Shown in pieces: positions 27,463 to 36,534 of a stretch of DNA of 64,000 nt (its first letter is position 1; each line of letters starts with the position of its first letter). The DNA is from Kluyvera ascorbata_C (GTDB lineage Bacteria; Pseudomonadota; Gammaproteobacteria; Enterobacterales; Enterobacteriaceae): NCBI RefSeq assembly GCF_044197065.1, contig NZ_JBIQOI010000004.1, positions 124,001 to 188,000 of the forward strand, read 5' to 3'. The position numbers and the translations under genes are program-made. A model generated the notes under the pieces. It was given only the letters and a program-made list of their open reading frames with translations. It ran no database searches and was not told the DNA's origin.

Positions 27463-28767
27463 ATGCGTAAAATTAAAGGGTTACGTTGGTACATGATCGC
27501 ACTGGTGACAATGGGCACCGTGCTGGGCTACCTGACACGTAATACCGTGGCGGCAGCCGCGCCAACTCTGATGGCTGAGCTGCACATTTCCACACAGCAA
27601 TACTCTTACATCATCGCTGCTTATTCTGCAGCTTACACCGTGATGCAGCCGGTTGCCGGCTACGTTCTGGACATTCTGGGTACCAAAATCGGTTACGCCT
27701 TCTTCGCCGTTGCCTGGGCTGTTTTCTGCGGCGCGACTGCGCTGGCAGGCAGCTGGGGCGGTCTTGCCATCGCACGTGGTGCGGTAGGTGCTGCTGAAGC
27801 CGCCATGATCCCTGCGGGTCTGAAAGCGAGCTCCGAGTGGTTCCCGGCTAAAGAGCGTTCTATCGCAGTAGGTTACTTTAACGTCGGTTCTTCTATCGGC
27901 GGCATGATTGCGCCACCGCTGGTTGTCTGGGCTATCGTGATGCACAGCTGGCAGATGGCGTTCATTATCTCCGGTGCGCTGAGCTTCATCTGGGCAATGT
28001 CCTGGCTTATCTTCTACAAACACCCACGCGATCAGAAAAAATTAACTGACGAAGAACGTGATTACATCATTGGTGGTCAGGAAGCACAGCACCAGACCAA
28101 CAATGCGAAGAAAATGTCTCCATGGCAGATCATTCAGACCCGTCGCTTCTGGGGTATCGCCCTGCCGCGCTTCCTGGCTGAACCAGCCTGGGGTACCTTC
28201 AACGCCTGGATCCCACTGTTCATGTTCAAAGTCTACGGCTTCGACCTGAAAGAAATCGCGATGTTTGCGTGGATGCCAATGCTGTTCGCTGACGTAGGCT
28301 GCGTACTGGGTGGTTACCTGCCGCCGCTGTTCCAGCGCTGGTTCGGCGTGAACCTGATTGTTTCCCGTAAAATGGTGGTCACCATGGGCGCACTGTTGAT
28401 GATTGGCCCAGGGATGATCGGTCTGTTCACCAGCCCATACATTGCAATCGCTCTGCTGTGCCTCGGTGGCTTCGCTCACCAGTCCCTGTCCGGCGCGCTG
28501 ATTACGCTCTCTTCTGACGTCTTCGGTCGTAACGAAGTCGCAACCGCGAACGGTCTGACCGGGATGGCGGCGTGGATGGCGAGCACCCTGTTTGCTCTGG
28601 TCGTCGGTGCGCTGGCAGATACCATCGGCTTCAGCCCACTGTTTGCAGTCCTGGCTATCTTCGACCTGTTAGGTGCGCTGGTTATCTGGACCGTCCTGCA
28701 GAACAAGCAGGCTGACGACGGTGAGTCTGACGCCAATCGCCCGACTCAACAGGCGACACAAAACTAA
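27463..28767 (+). CDS. exuT: Hexuronate transporter ExuT
   Basis: A 434-residue MFS carrier of the anion:cation symporter family, closely matching E. coli ExuT (432). It starts MRKIKGLRWYMIALVTMG and has 12 hydrophobic segments, with GAAEAAMIPAGLKASSEWFP in the central region. It imports galacturonate and glucuronate with protons. It is divergent from uxaC and followed by a terminator and then its repressor gene exuR. Confidence 0.97.
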   Translation: MRKIKGLRWYMIALVTMGTVLGYLTRNTVAAAAPTLMAELHISTQQYSYIIAAYSAAYTVMQPVAGYVLDILGTKIGYAFFAVAWAVFCGATALAGSWGGLAIARGAVGAAEAAMIPAGLKASSEWFPAKERSIAVGYFNVGSSIGGMIAPPLVVWAIVMHSWQMAFIISGALSFIWAMSWLIFYKHPRDQKKLTDEERDYIIGGQEAQHQTNNAKKMSPWQIIQTRRFWGIALPRFLAEPAWGTFNAWIPLFMFKVYGFDLKEIAMFAWMPMLFADVGCVLGGYLPPLFQRWFGVNLIVSRKMVVTMGALLMIGPGMIGLFTSPYIAIALLCLGGFAHQSLSGALITLSSDVFGRNEVATANGLTGMAAWMASTLFALVVGALADTIGFSPLFAVLAIFDLLGALVIWTVLQNKQADDGESDANRPTQQATQN

Positions 28768-28791
28768 ACTGTAACCAATGTCTGTTTTCGC

Positions 28792-28821
28792 AAAAGCCGC
28801 CTTGTTTCAGGCGGCTTTTTT
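28792..28821 (+). terminator. Intrinsic terminator after exuT
   Basis: AAAAGCCGCCT-TGTTTC-AGGCGGCTTTTTT, 24 bases after the exuT stop. Confidence 0.9.
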
Positions 28822-28848
28822 CATGTCATAATGTGGTTAGCTGCTCGT

Positions 28849-28868
28849 AAAAGTGGTATAACAAATTT
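28849..28868. promoter_or_regulatory. ExuR autoregulatory operator
   Basis: AAAAGTGGTATAACAAATTT resembles the ExuR/UxuR consensus, with GGTATAAC at its centre. It lies 28 bases before the exuR start, so exuR is probably autorepressed. Confidence 0.6.
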
Positions 28869-28896
28869 AATCTGCCGTACCCTGCCTGGAGAGCAT

Positions 28897-29673
28897 ATGG
28901 AAATCGCCGACGCACGTCGCTTGTATCAGCAACTGGCCGCTGAGCTAAAAGAACGCATTGAGCAAGGCGTCTACCTTGTGGGCGATAAACTGCCTGCGGA
29001 GCGCTTTATTGCCGATGAAAAGAGCGTCAGCCGTACCGTGGTTCGCGAAGCCATCATCATGCTGGAAGTGGAAGGGTATGTTGAAGTCCGCAAAGGCTCC
29101 GGCATTCACGTCATTTCTAACCAGGCAAAATACCACCAGACCCCAGACGAGTCGCAAGAGTTTGCCAACTACGGCCCGTTTGAGCTGCTGCAGGCACGTC
29201 AGCTGATTGAGAGTAACATCGCGGAGTTTGCCGCCACCCAGGTCACCAAGCAGGACATCATGAAGCTGATGGAGATCCAGGAAAAGGCGCGCCAGGAAAA
29301 ATGCTTCCGTGATTCAGAGTGGGATCTCCAGTTCCACGTGCAGGTTGCTCTGGCAACGCAGAACACCGCCCTTGCCGCCATTGTCGAAAAAATGTGGACC
29401 CAGCGCGTGCACAACCCGTACTGGAAAAAACTCCACGACCATATTGACGCCCGCACCGTCGACAACTGGTGTGACGATCACGACCAGATTCTGAAAGCGC
29501 TGATTCGCAAAGATCCGCACGCTGCGAAAATTGCCATGTGGCAGCATCTGGAAAACACCAAGCTGATGCTGTTCAACGAAACCAGCGATGATTTCGAATT
29601 CAACGCCGACCGCTACCTGTTTGCGGAAAACCCGGTCGTTCACCTCGATACGGTCGCTATCGGCGGTAAATAA
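28897..29673 (+). CDS. exuR: Hexuronate regulon repressor ExuR
   Basis: A 258-residue GntR/FadR-subfamily regulator, same length as E. coli ExuR. The winged helix lies at residues about 8-75 (LPAERFIADEKSVSRTVVREAI, then GYVEVRKGSGIHV), followed by an all-helical FCD effector domain with metal-binding histidines. It represses uxaCA, exuT and uxuR-linked genes until galacturonate or its products bind. The start at 28897 has CTGGAGAG upstream; a longer open frame begins at 28831 but reads through the operator. Confidence 0.96.
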   Translation: MEIADARRLYQQLAAELKERIEQGVYLVGDKLPAERFIADEKSVSRTVVREAIIMLEVEGYVEVRKGSGIHVISNQAKYHQTPDESQEFANYGPFELLQARQLIESNIAEFAATQVTKQDIMKLMEIQEKARQEKCFRDSEWDLQFHVQVALATQNTALAAIVEKMWTQRVHNPYWKKLHDHIDARTVDNWCDDHDQILKALIRKDPHAAKIAMWQHLENTKLMLFNETSDDFEFNADRYLFAENPVVHLDTVAIGGK

Positions 29674-29790
29674 TCACGCCGTTTTCTTTCCAGGGCTTAC
29701 CTGACATTTCGCGTGGGTAAGCCTTTGTAAATCCCCTAGCCACTCCCCGCACGAAAACGCAAAATCGAACTGCAACAAATTGCAATTTCT

Positions 29791-29810
29791 ATGACGTAAA
29801 ACCACGTCAT
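29791..29810 (+). promoter_or_regulatory. Candidate CpxR box upstream of yqjA
   Basis: GTAAA-ACCAC-GTCAT at 29796-29810 fits the CpxR box GTAAA-N5-GTAAA with two mismatches in the second half. It lies within the inverted repeat ATGACGT/ACGTCAT. E. coli yqjA-mzrA is CpxR-activated. The rest of the 305-base exuR-yqjA gap shows no gene. Confidence 0.35.
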
Positions 29811-29978
29811 TTGTTACAATTGCGTGCAATTTGCCTTTTTGTTGTTCAGCTATAGATAATTTTGCCAAAACAGGGACTGTTCAGCGCGTATTTATCGCGA
29901 TGCTATTAAAATAGAAACAAGAGAAAACCGTCGCAGCGCGTTCAGGCATTACGTTAATCGATGTACCAGGAATCGTGA

Positions 29979-30641
29979 ATGGAACTATTAACCCAACTCT
30001 TAAATGCCTTGTGGAGCCAGGATTTCGAAACCCTCGCTAATCCGTCCATGATTGGCATGCTCTATTTTGTCTTATTTATGATTCTGTTCCTTGAGAACGG
30101 TTTGCTGCCGGCCGCGTTTTTACCGGGCGATAGCCTGCTGGTGCTGGTCGGCGTACTCATTGCCAAAGGCGCGATGGGATTCCCGCAAACGGTCCTTCTG
30201 CTCACCGTTGCCGCGAGCCTTGGCTGCTGGCTTAGCTATATTCAGGGCAAGTGGCTGGGCAATACGCGTATCGTCCAGAACTGGCTCTCGCACCTTCCCG
30301 CCCATTACCACCAGCGCGCGCACCATCTGTTCCATAAACACGGGCTTTCCGCGCTGCTGATTGGCCGCTTTATCGCCTTTGTGCGTACCCTGCTGCCCAC
30401 CATTGCCGGGATTTCCGGTCTGAACAACGCGCGTTTCCAGTTCTTCAACTGGATGAGCGGCCTGCTGTGGGTGCTGATTCTGACCACCCTTGGCTATCTG
30501 CTGGGTAAAACGCCGGTATTCCAGAAATACGAAGACGCGCTGATGTCCTGCCTGATGCTGCTGCCAGTGGTACTGTTGGTTGTTGGCCTGATAGGCTCGC
30601 TGGCCGTCGTGTGGAAGAAAAAATACGGTAATCGAGGGTAA
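29979..30641 (+). CDS. yqjA: DedA-family membrane protein YqjA
   Basis: A 220-residue inner membrane protein of the DedA (SNARE-associated/VTT) family. The family motif FxxRxxPxxRxxxpxxAG appears as FIAFVRTLLPTIAGISG near 130-146, and an acidic residue lies in FLENGLLPAAFLPGDSLL. DedA proteins are proton-linked lipid or solute carriers needed for envelope integrity and drug tolerance; YqjA is required at alkaline pH in E. coli. It is followed two bases later by mzrA, so the two are cotranscribed. Confidence 0.95.
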   Translation: MELLTQLLNALWSQDFETLANPSMIGMLYFVLFMILFLENGLLPAAFLPGDSLLVLVGVLIAKGAMGFPQTVLLLTVAASLGCWLSYIQGKWLGNTRIVQNWLSHLPAHYHQRAHHLFHKHGLSALLIGRFIAFVRTLLPTIAGISGLNNARFQFFNWMSGLLWVLILTTLGYLLGKTPVFQKYEDALMSCLMLLPVVLLVVGLIGSLAVVWKKKYGNRG

Positions 30642-30643
30642 CA

Positions 30644-31024
30644 ATGGTGCCAAACCGTATTCTGCTACGTCGATTTACACTTAGCCTGAGCATGGTGCTG
30701 ATGCTTTGCATCCTGCTCTGGCTGTGGGCCGCGCTTCAGCGTGAAGAGTCTACGCTTGCCATTCGCCCGATCAACCCGGCGAGCATGCCGGATGGCTTTG
30801 CTATCTCCCACCATCTGGATGCTAACGGCATTCGTTTTAAGAGCATCACCCCGAAGGATGATGCGCTGCTGGTGACCTTTGAATCCAGCGAACAGAGCGC
30901 CGCTGCAAAGCGCGTACTGGATAACACCCTGCCGCATGTTTATGTGATAGCGCTGCAGGATGAGGATAACAACCCGGCAAGCTGGCTGTCTCTTCTTCGT
31001 GATACCTCGCATCGATTTGGCTAG
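30644..31024 (+). CDS. mzrA: EnvZ/OmpR modulator MzrA
   Basis: A 126-residue inner membrane protein with one N-terminal transmembrane segment (LSMVLMLCILLWLWAAL, about 13-29) and a periplasmic domain. It matches E. coli MzrA (YqjB, 127 residues), which interacts with EnvZ and links the Cpx response to OmpR output. It starts two bases after the yqjA stop with GAGGGT upstream, so translation is likely coupled to yqjA. Confidence 0.93.
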   Translation: MVPNRILLRRFTLSLSMVLMLCILLWLWAALQREESTLAIRPINPASMPDGFAISHHLDANGIRFKSITPKDDALLVTFESSEQSAAAKRVLDNTLPHVYVIALQDEDNNPASWLSLLRDTSHRFG

Positions 31025-31047
31025 CCACTTCCAGGAATCCGAATAAT

Positions 31048-31070
31048 TTCACCGACTTTGGTGATTTTGT
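31048..31070 (+). terminator. Weak candidate terminator after mzrA
   Basis: TCACC-GACTTT-GGTGA short hairpin followed by TTTTGTATTTT, about 25 bases past the mzrA stop. Confidence 0.4.
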
Positions 31071-31172
31071 ATTTTAGTTACTATGCTTAGTGTTGTGGGT
31101 AACGTCACGGCGTCTCCCGCACATCGGAATAAGTACATGTCAGGTGTACTATGCACAATGGAAGGTTTATAC

Positions 31173-31541
31173 ATGAAATACCGCATCGTTCTTGCCCTTG
31201 CTCTCGCGTCCCTTAGTGCGAGCGCAGCAGCAACATCACTCTGTCAGGAAAAAGAGCAGGATATTCAGCGCGAGATTGGCTATGCCGAAAAGCATAACAA
31301 TCAGAACCGTATTGACGGTTTAAAAAAAGCGCTGAGCGAAGTCCAGGCACACTGTACTGACAGCAAGCTTCGCGCCGATCATCAGGAAAAAATTGCTGAA
31401 CAAAAGGATGAAGTTCGCGAGCGCGAGCAGGATCTGAAGGAAGCAAAACAGAAAGGCGATGCGGATAAAGTGGCCAAACGCGAGCATAAGCTGCAGGAAG
31501 CCAAAAAAGAACTTAATACGCTGGAATCCCGCGCATATTGA
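31173..31541 (+). CDS. yqjC: Periplasmic DUF1090 protein YqjC
   Basis: A 122-residue exported protein. A Sec signal peptide (MKYRIVLALALASLSASAAA, about 1-20) is followed by a highly charged Lys/Glu/Gln-rich region predicted to be coiled coil, with a single pair of cysteines (LCQEKE and AHC). The function is unknown. The start at 31173 has GGAAGG upstream and is the only start giving a signal peptide at the N-terminus. It begins the yqjCDEK group. Confidence 0.9.
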   Translation: MKYRIVLALALASLSASAAATSLCQEKEQDIQREIGYAEKHNNQNRIDGLKKALSEVQAHCTDSKLRADHQEKIAEQKDEVREREQDLKEAKQKGDADKVAKREHKLQEAKKELNTLESRAY

Positions 31542-31567
31542 GTGGAAATTCTTACAGGAGAGATACG

Positions 31568-31873
31568 ATGGCTAAAGATACGACATCAGATCAATTACGC
31601 GCAGAGCTGAAAGCCCTGTCCGATACTCTGGAAGAGGTCCTGAATGCTTCCACCGACAAATCCAAAGAAGAGATGAGCAAGCTGCGTAGTAAAGCGGAAA
31701 GCGCGCTGAAAGAGAGCCGTGACCGCCTGGGCGAAGCCGGTGAAGTCTTATCAAAGCAAACGCGCGAAGCGGCCGCCAAAGCCGATGGCTACGTGCGTGA
31801 AAACCCATGGACCGGCGTCGGTATTGGTGCAGCCGTCGGGCTGGTGCTGGGCGTTCTGCTGACGCGTCGTTAA
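31568..31873 (+). CDS. yqjD: Ribosome-associated inner membrane protein YqjD
   Basis: A 101-residue DUF883 (ElaB/YqjD) protein. A long amphipathic charged helix (about 1-78) is followed by a C-terminal transmembrane segment with a GIGAAVGLVLGVLL glycine pattern and a final RR. E. coli YqjD anchors ribosomes to the membrane in stationary phase. ACAGGAGA precedes the start at 31568. It is followed two bases later by yqjE. Confidence 0.94.
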   Translation: MAKDTTSDQLRAELKALSDTLEEVLNASTDKSKEEMSKLRSKAESALKESRDRLGEAGEVLSKQTREAAAKADGYVRENPWTGVGIGAAVGLVLGVLLTRR

Positions 31874-31875
31874 GC

Positions 31876-32274
31876 ATGAGCGATTCTCACCAGGCGCAGG
31901 GGCCGGGAAAGAACATTCTCGGCATCGGCCAGCGCATTGTTACCCTCGTGGTTCAGATGGTCGAAACGCGGTTGCGCTTAGCCGTAGTAGAACTGGAAGA
32001 GGAAAAAGCTAACCTCTTCCAGCTCCTGTTAATGGCAGGGCTTACCCTGCTGTTTACCGCTTTCGGCCTGATGAGCCTGCTGGTACTGATAATGTGGGCC
32101 GTTGACCCGCAGTATCGTCTCATCGTTATGGTAGCCACCACCGCGACGCTGTTGCTCCTCGCTATCGTTGGCGGAATATGGACGCTGCGCAAAGCGCGTC
32201 GTTCAACGCTGCTACGCCATACTCGTCACGAGTTGGCTAACGATCGTACCCTGCTGGAGGATAATGAACCATGA
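31876..32274 (+). CDS. yqjE: Phage-holin-III-like membrane protein YqjE
   Basis: A 132-residue inner membrane protein with two transmembrane helices around residues 50-75 and 83-105, and charged N- and C-termini. It matches E. coli YqjE (DUF1469). The function is unknown, but it is always found with yqjD and yqjK. The start is two bases after the yqjD stop and the end overlaps the yqjK start by four bases (ATGA), so the three are cotranslated. Confidence 0.93.
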   Translation: MSDSHQAQGPGKNILGIGQRIVTLVVQMVETRLRLAVVELEEEKANLFQLLLMAGLTLLFTAFGLMSLLVLIMWAVDPQYRLIVMVATTATLLLLAIVGGIWTLRKARRSTLLRHTRHELANDRTLLEDNEP

Positions 32275-32561
32275 GTCCACGACAGGAACGAGAAGCTCGC
32301 AAAACGCATCTACTGCGGCAAATTCAGCAGCAGCGGCTGGACCTTAGCGCCAGCCGTCGCGACTGGCTGGATGCCACCCAACCCTACGATCGCGGCTGGA
32401 GCAAGCTTGTCAGCCTGCGTTCGTGGTTCATGGTCGCCAGTAGCGCAATGGCGGTCGTTTCACTGCGTCATCCGCGTTTCCTGGTGCGCTGGGCCCGTCG
32501 CGGCGTGGGTATCTGGAGCACCTGGCGAATGGTCAGGAATATCGCGCGTAAGTCCCTGTAA
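32271..32561 (+). CDS. yqjK: YqjK-like protein
   Basis: A 96-residue basic protein (many Arg residues) of the YqjK family. A charged N-terminal helix (SPRQEREARKTHLLRQ) is followed by a moderately hydrophobic stretch (WFMVASSAMAVVSL), possibly one membrane segment. The function is unknown. It overlaps yqjE in ATGA and ends the group; yqjF follows after 187 bases. Confidence 0.9.
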   Translation: MSPRQEREARKTHLLRQIQQQRLDLSASRRDWLDATQPYDRGWSKLVSLRSWFMVASSAMAVVSLRHPRFLVRWARRGVGIWSTWRMVRNIARKSL

Positions 32562-32748
32562 CCGTCTCCCGTTCCCCACTGCCATACATCATTGCTCAGA
32601 TTCTTTGAAGAACTTCAACAGTTTTCCTTGCTAACAATTGTTATACGTCACAGTTATATTTCTCTCCATCGACAGCAGCTACGCGCTATCAGCGTGTAAA
32701 CGCTCAATAAAACGGTTTAACTGCCCGCAGGGTTCTCTGGAGAGAAAG

Positions 32749-33141
32749 ATGAAAAAATTAGAAGATATTGGTTTCCTGGTCGCACGTATTCTGATGCCGA
32801 TTCTGTTTATCACCGCAGGCTGGGGCAAAATCACCGGGTATGCGGGTACGCAGCAGTATATGGAAGCAATGGGTGTCCCAGGTTTCCTGCTGCCACTGAC
32901 CATTCTGCTTGAGTTTGGCGGCGGTCTGGCGATTCTGTTCGGTTTCCTGACCCGCACCACCGCGCTGTTCACCGCAGGCTTCACCCTGCTGACCGCCTTC
33001 ATCTTCCACAGCAACTTTGCTGAAGGCATGAACTCGCTGATGTTTATGAAAAACCTGACCATCGCTGGCGGCTACCTGCTGCTGGGCATCACCGGTCCAG
33101 GCGCATTCAGCATCGACCGCGTGCTGAATAAAAAGTGGTAA
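32749..33141 (+). CDS. yqjF: DoxX-family membrane protein YqjF
   Basis: A 130-residue DoxX-type inner membrane protein with four hydrophobic helices. The family segment FLVARILMPILFITAGWGKITGY is at the start, and LTILLEFGGGLAILFGF follows. Relatives of DoxX act in respiratory or thiol redox complexes, but no role is proven for YqjF. GGAGAGAAAG precedes the start at 32749. It is followed by a palindromic terminator and yqjG, a glutathione-related reductase, which fits a redox role. Confidence 0.92.
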   Translation: MKKLEDIGFLVARILMPILFITAGWGKITGYAGTQQYMEAMGVPGFLLPLTILLEFGGGLAILFGFLTRTTALFTAGFTLLTAFIFHSNFAEGMNSLMFMKNLTIAGGYLLLGITGPGAFSIDRVLNKKW

Positions 33142-33164
33142 GCGCACTATACTGAATGAATAAA

Positions 33165-33192
33165 AAAAGCGAGGAGATATCTCCTCGCTTTT
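33165..33192. terminator. Bidirectional terminator between yqjF and yqjG
   Basis: AAAAGCGAGGAGAT/ATCTCCTCGCTTTT is a perfect 28-base palindrome. It lies 20 bases before the yqjG start, so it may also act as an attenuator. Confidence 0.75.
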
Positions 33193-33212
33193 GCTATCTG
33201 GAGGAGCACATC

Positions 33213-34199
33213 ATGGGACAATTAATCGATGGCGTCTGGCAAGACGTCTGGTATGACACCAAATCCACCGGTGGACGTTTCCAGCGTTCAGTTTCCGCCT
33301 TTCGCAACTGGCTGACCGCCGACGGCGAGCCAGGCCCTACCGGCAACGGCGGTTTTGCCGCTGAGAAAGATCGCTATCATCTGTACGTCTCGCTTGCCTG
33401 TCCGTGGGCGCACCGCACGCTTATCCTGCGTAAGCTCAAAGGGCTGGAGCCGTTCATCTCCGTATCCGTCGTCAACCCGCTGATGCTGGAAAACGGCTGG
33501 ACCTTCGATGCCGATTTCCCGGCCGCCACGGGCGATACGCTTTACCAGCATCAGTTCCTGTATCAGCTTTATCAGCACGCCGATTCCACCTACTCTGGGC
33601 GCGTAACTGTGCCGGTATTGTGGGATAAAAAGAACCAGACCATCGTCAGCAATGAATCTGCGGAAATCATCCGTATGTTCAATACCGCCTTTGATGCGCT
33701 GGGCGCCAAAGCGGGCGATTACTATCCGTCCGCGCTGCGCGAACAAATTGATGGGCTGAATAGCTGGATCTACGACACGGTGAACAACGGTGTCTACAAA
33801 GCCGGTTTCGCCACCAGCCAGGCGGCCTATGACGAAGCCGTCGACAACGTCTTTAGTTCGCTGGATCGTCTGGAAAAGATCCTCGGCCAGCATCGCTATC
33901 TGACCGGTAATCAGCTGACCGAAGCCGATATTCGCCTGTGGACGACGCTTATCCGCTTCGATCCGGTCTATGTGACCCACTTCAAGTGCGATAAGCATCG
34001 CATCAGCGACTATCTGAATCTGCACGGCTTCCTGCGCGATATCTACCAGATGCCGGGCATTGCAGAGACTGTCGACTTCGCCCATATTCGTACTCACTAC
34101 TTCCGTAGCCACAAAACCATCAACCCGACCGGGATTATCTCCATTGGGCCATGGCAGGATCTGGACGAACCGCACGGCCGCGACGAGCGTTTCCGTTAA
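33213..34199 (+). CDS. yqjG: Glutathionyl-hydroquinone reductase YqjG
   Basis: A 328-residue xi-class glutathione transferase, same length as E. coli YqjG. The catalytic cysteine lies in SLACPWAHRTLI (C63 region), followed by a thioredoxin-like fold and an all-helical C-terminal domain with the conserved tail HFRS-type and TGIISIGP motifs. It reduces glutathionyl-hydroquinones using glutathione. GGAGGAG precedes the start at 33213. It may be cotranscribed with yqjF by read-through of the palindrome. Confidence 0.95.
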   Translation: MGQLIDGVWQDVWYDTKSTGGRFQRSVSAFRNWLTADGEPGPTGNGGFAAEKDRYHLYVSLACPWAHRTLILRKLKGLEPFISVSVVNPLMLENGWTFDADFPAATGDTLYQHQFLYQLYQHADSTYSGRVTVPVLWDKKNQTIVSNESAEIIRMFNTAFDALGAKAGDYYPSALREQIDGLNSWIYDTVNNGVYKAGFATSQAAYDEAVDNVFSSLDRLEKILGQHRYLTGNQLTEADIRLWTTLIRFDPVYVTHFKCDKHRISDYLNLHGFLRDIYQMPGIAETVDFAHIRTHYFRSHKTINPTGIISIGPWQDLDEPHGRDERFR

Positions 34200-34328
34200 G
34201 CACACCGGGCATCGGTCCTCGATGCCCAATTAATTCACGTGATCAATATTTACCACTATTTCATTCACGACTATCCTTAGCTTGATCGCTTTAAAAACAA
34301 GTGATTAATGATCAACTGAGGCATAAAA

Positions 34329-34694
34329 ATGGATTGGTATCTCAACGTTCTACGTAATTACATTGGATTTGGTGGCCGTGCCCGTCGCAAAGAGTACTGG
34401 ATGTTTATTCTGGTGAACGTCATTTTGACGGCGGTGCTAGGCGTGGTGGATAAGATGCTGGGCTGGCAGCGCGCTGGCGGCGAGGGGATCCTCACGACCA
34501 TTTACGGCATTCTGGTCTTTATTCCATGGTGGGCAGTCCAGTTCCGCCGACTGCACGACACCGATCGTTCGGCATGGTGGCTACTGCTGCTGATCATTCC
34601 GGTGATTGGCTGGCTGGTGATTATCATCTTTAACTGCCAGAACGGAACGCCTGGCGACAACCGTTTTGGGCCGGATCCGAAGCGTCTTTCCTGA
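34329..34694 (+). CDS. yhaH: DUF805 inner membrane protein YhaH
   Basis: A 121-residue membrane protein of the DUF805 family with the signature NYxxFxGRARRKEYWxFxL at residues 9-28, three hydrophobic helices and an RRLHDTDRSAWWLL loop. The tail CQNGTPGDNRFGPDPK is the family ending. The function is unknown. GAGG precedes the start. It is a single-gene unit followed by REP elements. Confidence 0.93.
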   Translation: MDWYLNVLRNYIGFGGRARRKEYWMFILVNVILTAVLGVVDKMLGWQRAGGEGILTTIYGILVFIPWWAVQFRRLHDTDRSAWWLLLLIIPVIGWLVIIIFNCQNGTPGDNRFGPDPKRLS

Positions 34695-34720
34695 TCCCGG
34701 TCAGGCTAAAATGCGAGTAT

Positions 34721-34802
34721 TGTAGGCCTGATAAGCGTAGCGCCATCCGGCAATGCGGTGCTGATTGCCGGATGGCGACGTAAACGCCTTATCCGGCCTA
34801 CA
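34721..34802. repeat. REP/BIME element
   Basis: Two opposed REP units (TGTAGGCCTGATAAGCG and GCCGGATGGCGACGTAAACG) in the gap between convergent yhaH and yhaJ. Confidence 0.9.
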
Positions 34803-34805
34803 ACT

Positions 34806-35702
34806 CTACTTCGCGGTTAACAGCTTCTGAATCTCACGCAAGCACCATGACTTCGCTTCGCCCATGCTATCGCGACGCCAGGCCATAATGATATCAATCT
34901 CGCTGGTGTATTCCGGGCTCACCACGCGCAGGCGCCCCTGTGCGATATCCTCTTCGACCATCGGATACGGCATGGTCGCCACGCCCAGTCCAGCCAGCAG
35001 CGCCTGGCGTTTTTCTTCCATCGACGTCACCGTCAAACGCGGCTGCTTATCCAGCAACTGTACCGTCAGTACCGGGCGCTCGCGGGCGGTGTCGGCAATC
35101 GCTACGCCGCGGTACTTCACGCGCGTGACTTCCGACAGCGGCTCGGCTTCCTGGTGAATCGGGTGATCCGGCGCGGCCACGTAGACGTTCATCACCGAAT
35201 ACAGTTTACGGGAGTTAATTTCAGTCGATGAGCGGAAATGCATGTCCGGCGCAATCACAATATCCGCACGCCCCTGCTCCAACCGCTCCCAGGCCCCCGC
35301 CAGCACTTCGGTAATGATCGACAGCTGAGTGTTAGATTTGGTCGCCAGCTTTTCCACCAGCGGGAACAGCGTCGAGGTTGGGATCAGCGCCTCTGCCACG
35401 ATGGTGAGATGGGTTTCCCAGCCTCGGGCCAACGCTTCCGCATCGGTGGTCAGCTTATCGGCGGCTTCCAGCAGGACGCGGCCGCGTTCCAGCAGCATGC
35501 GCCCCACGTTAGTGAATTTTGTTCGATGACCCGAACGGTCAAACAGCACCACGTCCAGCTCTTCTTCCAGCTTTTGCATGGTGTAGCTCAATGCCGAAGG
35601 CACGCGTCCAAGCTCATCAGCCGCGGCGGCAAAGCTTCCGCGTCTATCGATGGCGTCCATTACTCGTAGTGCTTCTAGCGTCAGTGCTCTCTCTTTGGCC
35701 AT
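34806..35702 (-). CDS. yhaJ: LysR-family regulator YhaJ
   Basis: A 298-residue LysR-type regulator. The N-terminal helix-turn-helix (LTLEALRVMDAIDRRGSFAAA, then ADELGRVPSALSYTMQKLEEEL) is followed by a periplasmic-binding-type effector domain. E. coli YhaJ is known to respond to nitroaromatic degradation products and to activate yqjF and ler-linked virulence genes. It is divergent from yhaK with a 104-base shared gap. Confidence 0.94.
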   Translation of the reverse strand: MAKERALTLEALRVMDAIDRRGSFAAAADELGRVPSALSYTMQKLEEELDVVLFDRSGHRTKFTNVGRMLLERGRVLLEAADKLTTDAEALARGWETHLTIVAEALIPTSTLFPLVEKLATKSNTQLSIITEVLAGAWERLEQGRADIVIAPDMHFRSSTEINSRKLYSVMNVYVAAPDHPIHQEAEPLSEVTRVKYRGVAIADTARERPVLTVQLLDKQPRLTVTSMEEKRQALLAGLGVATMPYPMVEEDIAQGRLRVVSPEYTSEIDIIMAWRRDSMGEAKSWCLREIQKLLTAK

Positions 35703-35806
35703 AGCGCGCTCATTCAGTAAATTTGAACATACCGGGCAGAATATCTGGCTAACAATGCAGCGTCCATACCTTTACCATTGATTTAGTGTAAAGGAGGGTC
35801 AAGAAG

Positions 35807-36508
35807 ATGATTACCACAAGAACAGCGAAACAGTGCGGACAGGCAGACTTCGGTTGGCTGCAGGCTCGCTATACCTTCTCTTTTGGACACTACTTTGATC
35901 CGAAGCTGCTGGGCTACGCCTCACTGCGCGTGTTGAATCAGGAAGTGCTCGCACCGGGTGCCGCCTTCCAGCCACGCACTTATCCAAAAGTCGATATCCT
36001 GAATATTATCCTGGAAGGTGAAGCGGAGTACCGCGACAGCGAAGGCCATCATATTCGTGCCAAAGCCGGGGAAGCACTGCTGATTGCCACTCAGCAAGGC
36101 GTGAGCTACAGCGAGCATAATCTGAGTAAAGACAAGCCGTTAACCCGGATGCAAATCTGGCTCGACGCCTGCCCTGAACGCGAAAATTCGCGCGTGCAGA
36201 AGATCAAACTGAAAGAGACGAACCACCAACTGTTAGCTTCGCCGGACGGCAGCCAGCATAGTTTACAGCTGCGTCAGCAGGTATGGTTGCACCATATTGA
36301 ACTGGCGAAAGGTGAGCAGGTCAGCCTGCAGCTGCACGGGCCGCGCGCCTATCTGCAGTCTATTCATGGTACGGTTCATGCGCTGGCGCACGAGGCCGAA
36401 AAGCAGTCTCTGACCTGCGGCGATGGGGCATTTATCCGCGATGAGAACAATATCACACTCGTGGCTGATACCCCGCTGCGCGCTTTGCTGATAGATTTAC
36501 CGGTGTAA
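35807..36508 (+). CDS. yhaK: Pirin-like bicupin YhaK
   Basis: A 233-residue pirin-family protein. The N-terminal cupin has the pirin opening RYTFSFGHYFDPKLLGYASLRVLNQ and PRTYPKVDILNIILEGEAEYRDSEG; the C-terminal cupin is degenerate. E. coli YhaK is a redox-sensitive bicupin without clear enzymatic activity. AAGGAGGG lies upstream. It is divergent from yhaJ, which may regulate it, and is followed by the tiny gene yhaL. Confidence 0.94.
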   Translation: MITTRTAKQCGQADFGWLQARYTFSFGHYFDPKLLGYASLRVLNQEVLAPGAAFQPRTYPKVDILNIILEGEAEYRDSEGHHIRAKAGEALLIATQQGVSYSEHNLSKDKPLTRMQIWLDACPERENSRVQKIKLKETNHQLLASPDGSQHSLQLRQQVWLHHIELAKGEQVSLQLHGPRAYLQSIHGTVHALAHEAEKQSLTCGDGAFIRDENNITLVADTPLRALLIDLPV

Positions 36509-36534
36509 CGATTTTCAGGGACACCGAAGACATT

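Noticed and set aside
29674..29868. Minus-strand open frame in the exuR-yqjA gap
   Set aside because: It has no ribosome site, poor composition, and covers the likely yqjA promoter region.
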